Position numbers and translations under genes: made by a program
Part shown: piece after piece, positions 61,872 to 64,000 of the stretch
Position numbering within the stretch: the first letter of the stretch is position 1
Layout: each line of letters begins with the position of its first letter
The notes under the pieces: generated by a model
What the model was told of the DNA's origin: nothing
The model's database searches: none
The model's input: only the letters and a program-made list of their open reading frames with translations
From: Neisseriaceae bacterium
Lineage (GTDB): Bacteria > Pseudomonadota > Gammaproteobacteria > Burkholderiales > Chromobacteriaceae
NCBI GenBank assembly: GCA_027489245.1
Contig: JAIYAC010000008.1
Location: forward strand, 62,001-126,000
Direction of reading: 5' to 3'
Length of the DNA stretch: 64,000 nt

Positions 61872-64000
61872 CCCACCTGTCCTCCGGGCATCACATCGCC
61901 GGAGACGCGCACCATCATCACGGCATTCAAATCTGGCACGCTGGCTTCCATGTCATCGAGAGCGGCCATGCGCGCATCGTGTTCCTGTTGCAGTCGCTTG
62001 CGCCGATGCTCGCGCACGGCGGGCAGCCCGATTCGCCCAATGGCCTGACCTCGGGCTTCGAAGGCATACACCGCACGCTCGCGTTCTTCCTTCAGTCGGG
62101 TACGGTGCTCGTTCAGCAGCTCGGTGAAGATCCGTTCGCCTTGGGCGCTGGCGGCCACATGGGATACCTCGAACCACTTCACCGACTCCTCGGCGCCGGT
62201 CACGGCATGAAGATCAACGGTCTCGGTCAGCAGCAGGTCCCACACGCGCTTGGCAGTGGGTACGAAGGGGCGACCTTCCACGTTGACGAACACCGGCAGG
62301 AAGCGCTTCCGGCTCAAGCCTTCCGCCGCCAGGCTGATCTCCCACAGCGACCAGATGCCGCGCACCGAGTCGGGCAACCCGGTCACCCGGATCACCGGCA
62401 GTGGCTGGCCGGCAACGAAGCGCGGCAGCTCGCTGATCACTGCCCGGGCGCGTGGGTCTTCCATCGTGACCCATTCCAACTCTGGGTTCTCATCCGCCGT
62501 GCGGGCGTCAAAGCAAGCCTGAGCCGACTCGCTGCCGTCTGCCCATTTTACTCGCCATGCATTGCCCATCTTGGTCGCCGATCCACCCCGAGCAGCCAGC
62601 CCACTGGTGATGGCACGCTCCAACCAGAACTGCGCCGGATGGTCACGCCACTTACGGGCGTCGTCGGCATCCAGGTCGTGTTCGGTGGTGAGCAGGTCGC
62701 TGTTTTTCTTTGACTCAGCCAGCGTGGATCGCAGTTGCGACACCACGGCATTGCACTCTTGCTCAATGGCGTCCGGGTTCTGCAGACCATGCACGAATAG
62801 CTCGTCGAAGATCGGGTCGGCTTCGACCGAATCCATCACGTCGGCCGCCTTGTCTACGCCGAACTCTTGCGCGATGACCTCGAGCTTCTCTTCCAGCACC
62901 TGGCGGACGCGATGCTCGACGGTGTCTTCAAGCACGAAATTGATCGCACGCACCACATGCTTCTGTCCGATACGGTCTACCCGGCCAATGCGCTGTTCGA
63001 TCCGCATCGGGTTCCACGGCATGTCGAAGTTGACGATGACATGGCAGAACTGCAGGTTCAGACCTTCGCCGCCCGCATCCGTCGAAATCAGCACGCGCAC
63101 ATCTTTGGAGAACACCTGCTGGGCTCGCGTGCGGGCTTCCAGATCCATGCTGCCGTTCAGCGTCGCCACCGAGAAGCCACGGCTCTCTAGGTAGTCGGCC
63201 AGCATCGCTTGGGTAGGCACGAACTCGGTAAAGATCAACACCTTCAGCGCCGGGTCGCATTCCTCCTGCTGCAGCTTGTAGATCAGCTCCAGCAGCGCCT
63301 CGGCCTTGGCATCGGTACCAGCAGCCTCGGTTTCCCGCGCCAGTTCCAGCAGCATCTCGACTTCGGACTTCTCCAACTCCCAACCGCTGGACTGCATCGC
63401 CAGATCTACTTGGGACTGGCCGTCCAGATCTGCCCATTCGTCGGCGCTGGTGTTCTCGAACAGATTGGCCTGCGGCTGCGGTGCTTCAAGCAGGGCCTGG
63501 CGCTTTTGCAGCGTGGTGCGAATGGCTGCCGTGCTCGACGTCACCAGCCGCTGCATCAAGATCATCAAGAAGCCGATGTGGCGCTGCTTGGCGGCCATGG
63601 CCTGGTTGTAGCCGTGGCGCACATAGTCGGTCACCGCCTCATACAGGCGCTGTTGCGCGCCGTGCCGGGCTTGCCAGGCCACCGCCTGCAGCCGGGTGAC
63701 ACGCGGCTTGAACAGCGGTTGGCCCTCGGCGTTGATGGACACGCGCTTTTCGGTGCGAATCACGAATGGCCGTACCCGGTCGCGGCTGACGCTGCTCTCA
63801 TCCGGGAAGGCTTCGCGGTCCAGCAACTGCATCAGCCGCATGAACTGGTCGGTCTTGCCCTGGTGCGGCGTGGCCGACAGCAGCAAGAGATAGGGCGACG
63901 CTTCGGCCAGTGCCGCGCCCAGCTTGTAGCGGGCCACCTGCTCGGTGCTGCCGCCCATGCGGTGGGCTTCGTCGATGATGACCAGATCCCACGAAGCCGA
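61868..64000 (-). CDS. brxHII: SNF2-family helicase, candidate BrxHII (N-terminus cut by window edge)
   Basis: At least 710 residues, extending beyond the window. The DEAH box lies at the edge (VIIDEAHRMGGS), LLLSATPHQGKT is motif III, and the second RecA lobe has FTEFVPTQAMLADYL, STDAGGEGLNLQFC and QRIGRVDRIGQKH. That is the RapA/HepA-like SNF2 pattern of BrxHII in type 3 BREX. DISARM's DrmD is also of this family, but pglZ next door favours BREX. Its stop overlaps the pglZ start by 4 bp. Confidence 0.78.
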   Translation of the reverse strand, partial: SASWDLVIIDEAHRMGGSTEQVARYKLGAALAEASPYLLLLSATPHQGKTDQFMRLMQLLDREAFPDESSVSRDRVRPFVIRTEKRVSINAEGQPLFKPRVTRLQAVAWQARHGAQQRLYEAVTDYVRHGYNQAMAAKQRHIGFLMILMQRLVTSSTAAIRTTLQKRQALLEAPQPQANLFENTSADEWADLDGQSQVDLAMQSSGWELEKSEVEMLLELARETEAAGTDAKAEALLELIYKLQQEECDPALKVLIFTEFVPTQAMLADYLESRGFSVATLNGSMDLEARTRAQQVFSKDVRVLISTDAGGEGLNLQFCHVIVNFDMPWNPMRIEQRIGRVDRIGQKHVVRAINFVLEDTVEHRVRQVLEEKLEVIAQEFGVDKAADVMDSVEADPIFDELFVHGLQNPDAIEQECNAVVSQLRSTLAESKKNSDLLTTEHDLDADDARKWRDHPAQFWLERAITSGLAARGGSATKMGNAWRVKWADGSESAQACFDARTADENPELEWVTMEDPRARAVISELPRFVAGQPLPVIRVTGLPDSVRGIWSLWEISLAAEGLSRKRFLPVFVNVEGRPFVPTAKRVWDLLLTETVDLHAVTGAEESVKWFEVSHVAASAQGERIFTELLNEHRTRLKEERERAVYAFEARGQAIGRIGLPAVREHRRKRLQQEHDARMAALDDMEASVPDLNAVMMVRVSGDVMPGGQVG

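Larger units (their letters stand above)
51065..64000. mobile_element. P4-type integrative island carrying a BREX-like defence module (right end outside window)
   Basis: Starts between the glnA terminator and an integrase gene and runs off the right edge. It contains an integrase, an AlpA-type regulator, a primase-helicase, small overlapping genes and a PglZ/helicase block. I find no exact copy of the core 12-mer here, whereas the preceding 51 kb hold 18. The attachment site is not identified and no tRNA lies at this end, so the left boundary is approximate. Confidence 0.8.

Noticed and set aside
59856-64000. DISARM defence system
   Set aside because: DISARM also has an SNF2 helicase, but PglZ is not part of it and the gene order fits BREX type 3.
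1-64000. CRISPR arrays, rRNA and tRNA genes
   Set aside because: No regularly spaced 25-40 bp repeats and no cloverleaf or rRNA-like sequence was noticed anywhere in the window.

Overview
The window looks like chromosome of a GC-rich betaproteobacterium of the order Neisseriales, most likely the Chromobacteriaceae side (Chromobacterium, Vogesella, Aquitalea and relatives). The reasons are the housekeeping gene neighbourhoods, an RmpM-like OmpA protein and the DUF934-cysI-cysH-cysB arrangement. This placement is inference from gene content; no marker such as 16S rRNA is present.

Positions 1-51,060 are core chromosome. In order: ispH (cut by the left edge), lspA, ileS and ribF; an RmpM-like outer membrane protein; assimilatory sulfate reduction (DUF934, cysI, cysH) divergent from the regulator cysB; a FabG-type reductase; the ABC-F protein ybiT; dapA-bamC; hemN divergent from fnr with an FNR box between them; trmJ-DUF1853-flavodoxin; suhB; an HD-GYP protein; a ferredoxin-type reductase; trmB; a glutathione peroxidase. 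At 26.2-33.9 kb lies one nine-gene minus-strand operon-like run: an FAD oxidoreductase, DUF1365, a cyclopropane-fatty-acid synthase, a chalcone-isomerase-like protein, a permease, a DUF3833 lipoprotein, an SDR, an NTF2-like protein and a B12-binding MerR regulator. The regulator has the residue patterns of the light sensors CarH/LitR. Then follow a 2-hydroxyacid dehydrogenase, FKBP, DedA, roxA, slyD, PAP2, prmC, mgtE, a soluble chemoreceptor with six PAS repeats coupled to a multi-CheW protein, mtgA, aroE, a rhodanese and glnA with a sigma-54/NtrC control region.

From about 51.1 kb to the right edge lies an integrated island. It starts with a P4-type tyrosine integrase, followed by a chain of small overlapping genes, an AlpA-type regulator, a TOPRIM/DUF927 primase-helicase that is split by a frameshift, and a zinc-ribbon protein. 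Convergent to these is a translationally coupled block: SNF2 helicase (cut by the edge), PglZ and a small helical protein. Its order matches the tail of a type 3 BREX phage-defence cassette (brxHII-pglZ-brxA); the rest of the cassette would lie beyond the window.

Two short-repeat systems stand out. The 12-mer TGCGGCCAACCT (reverse complement AGGTTGGCCGCA) occurs 18 times exactly in the core part, twice as an inverted pair (one with a single mismatch) placed like a terminator, and I find no exact copy in the island. This is the pattern expected of a DNA-uptake-like or chromosome-organising signal. In the island itself, 9-bp-spaced GGGAAC/GTTCCC repeats recur in one non-coding and two coding places, which resembles replication iterons. 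I saw no tRNA, rRNA or CRISPR array.
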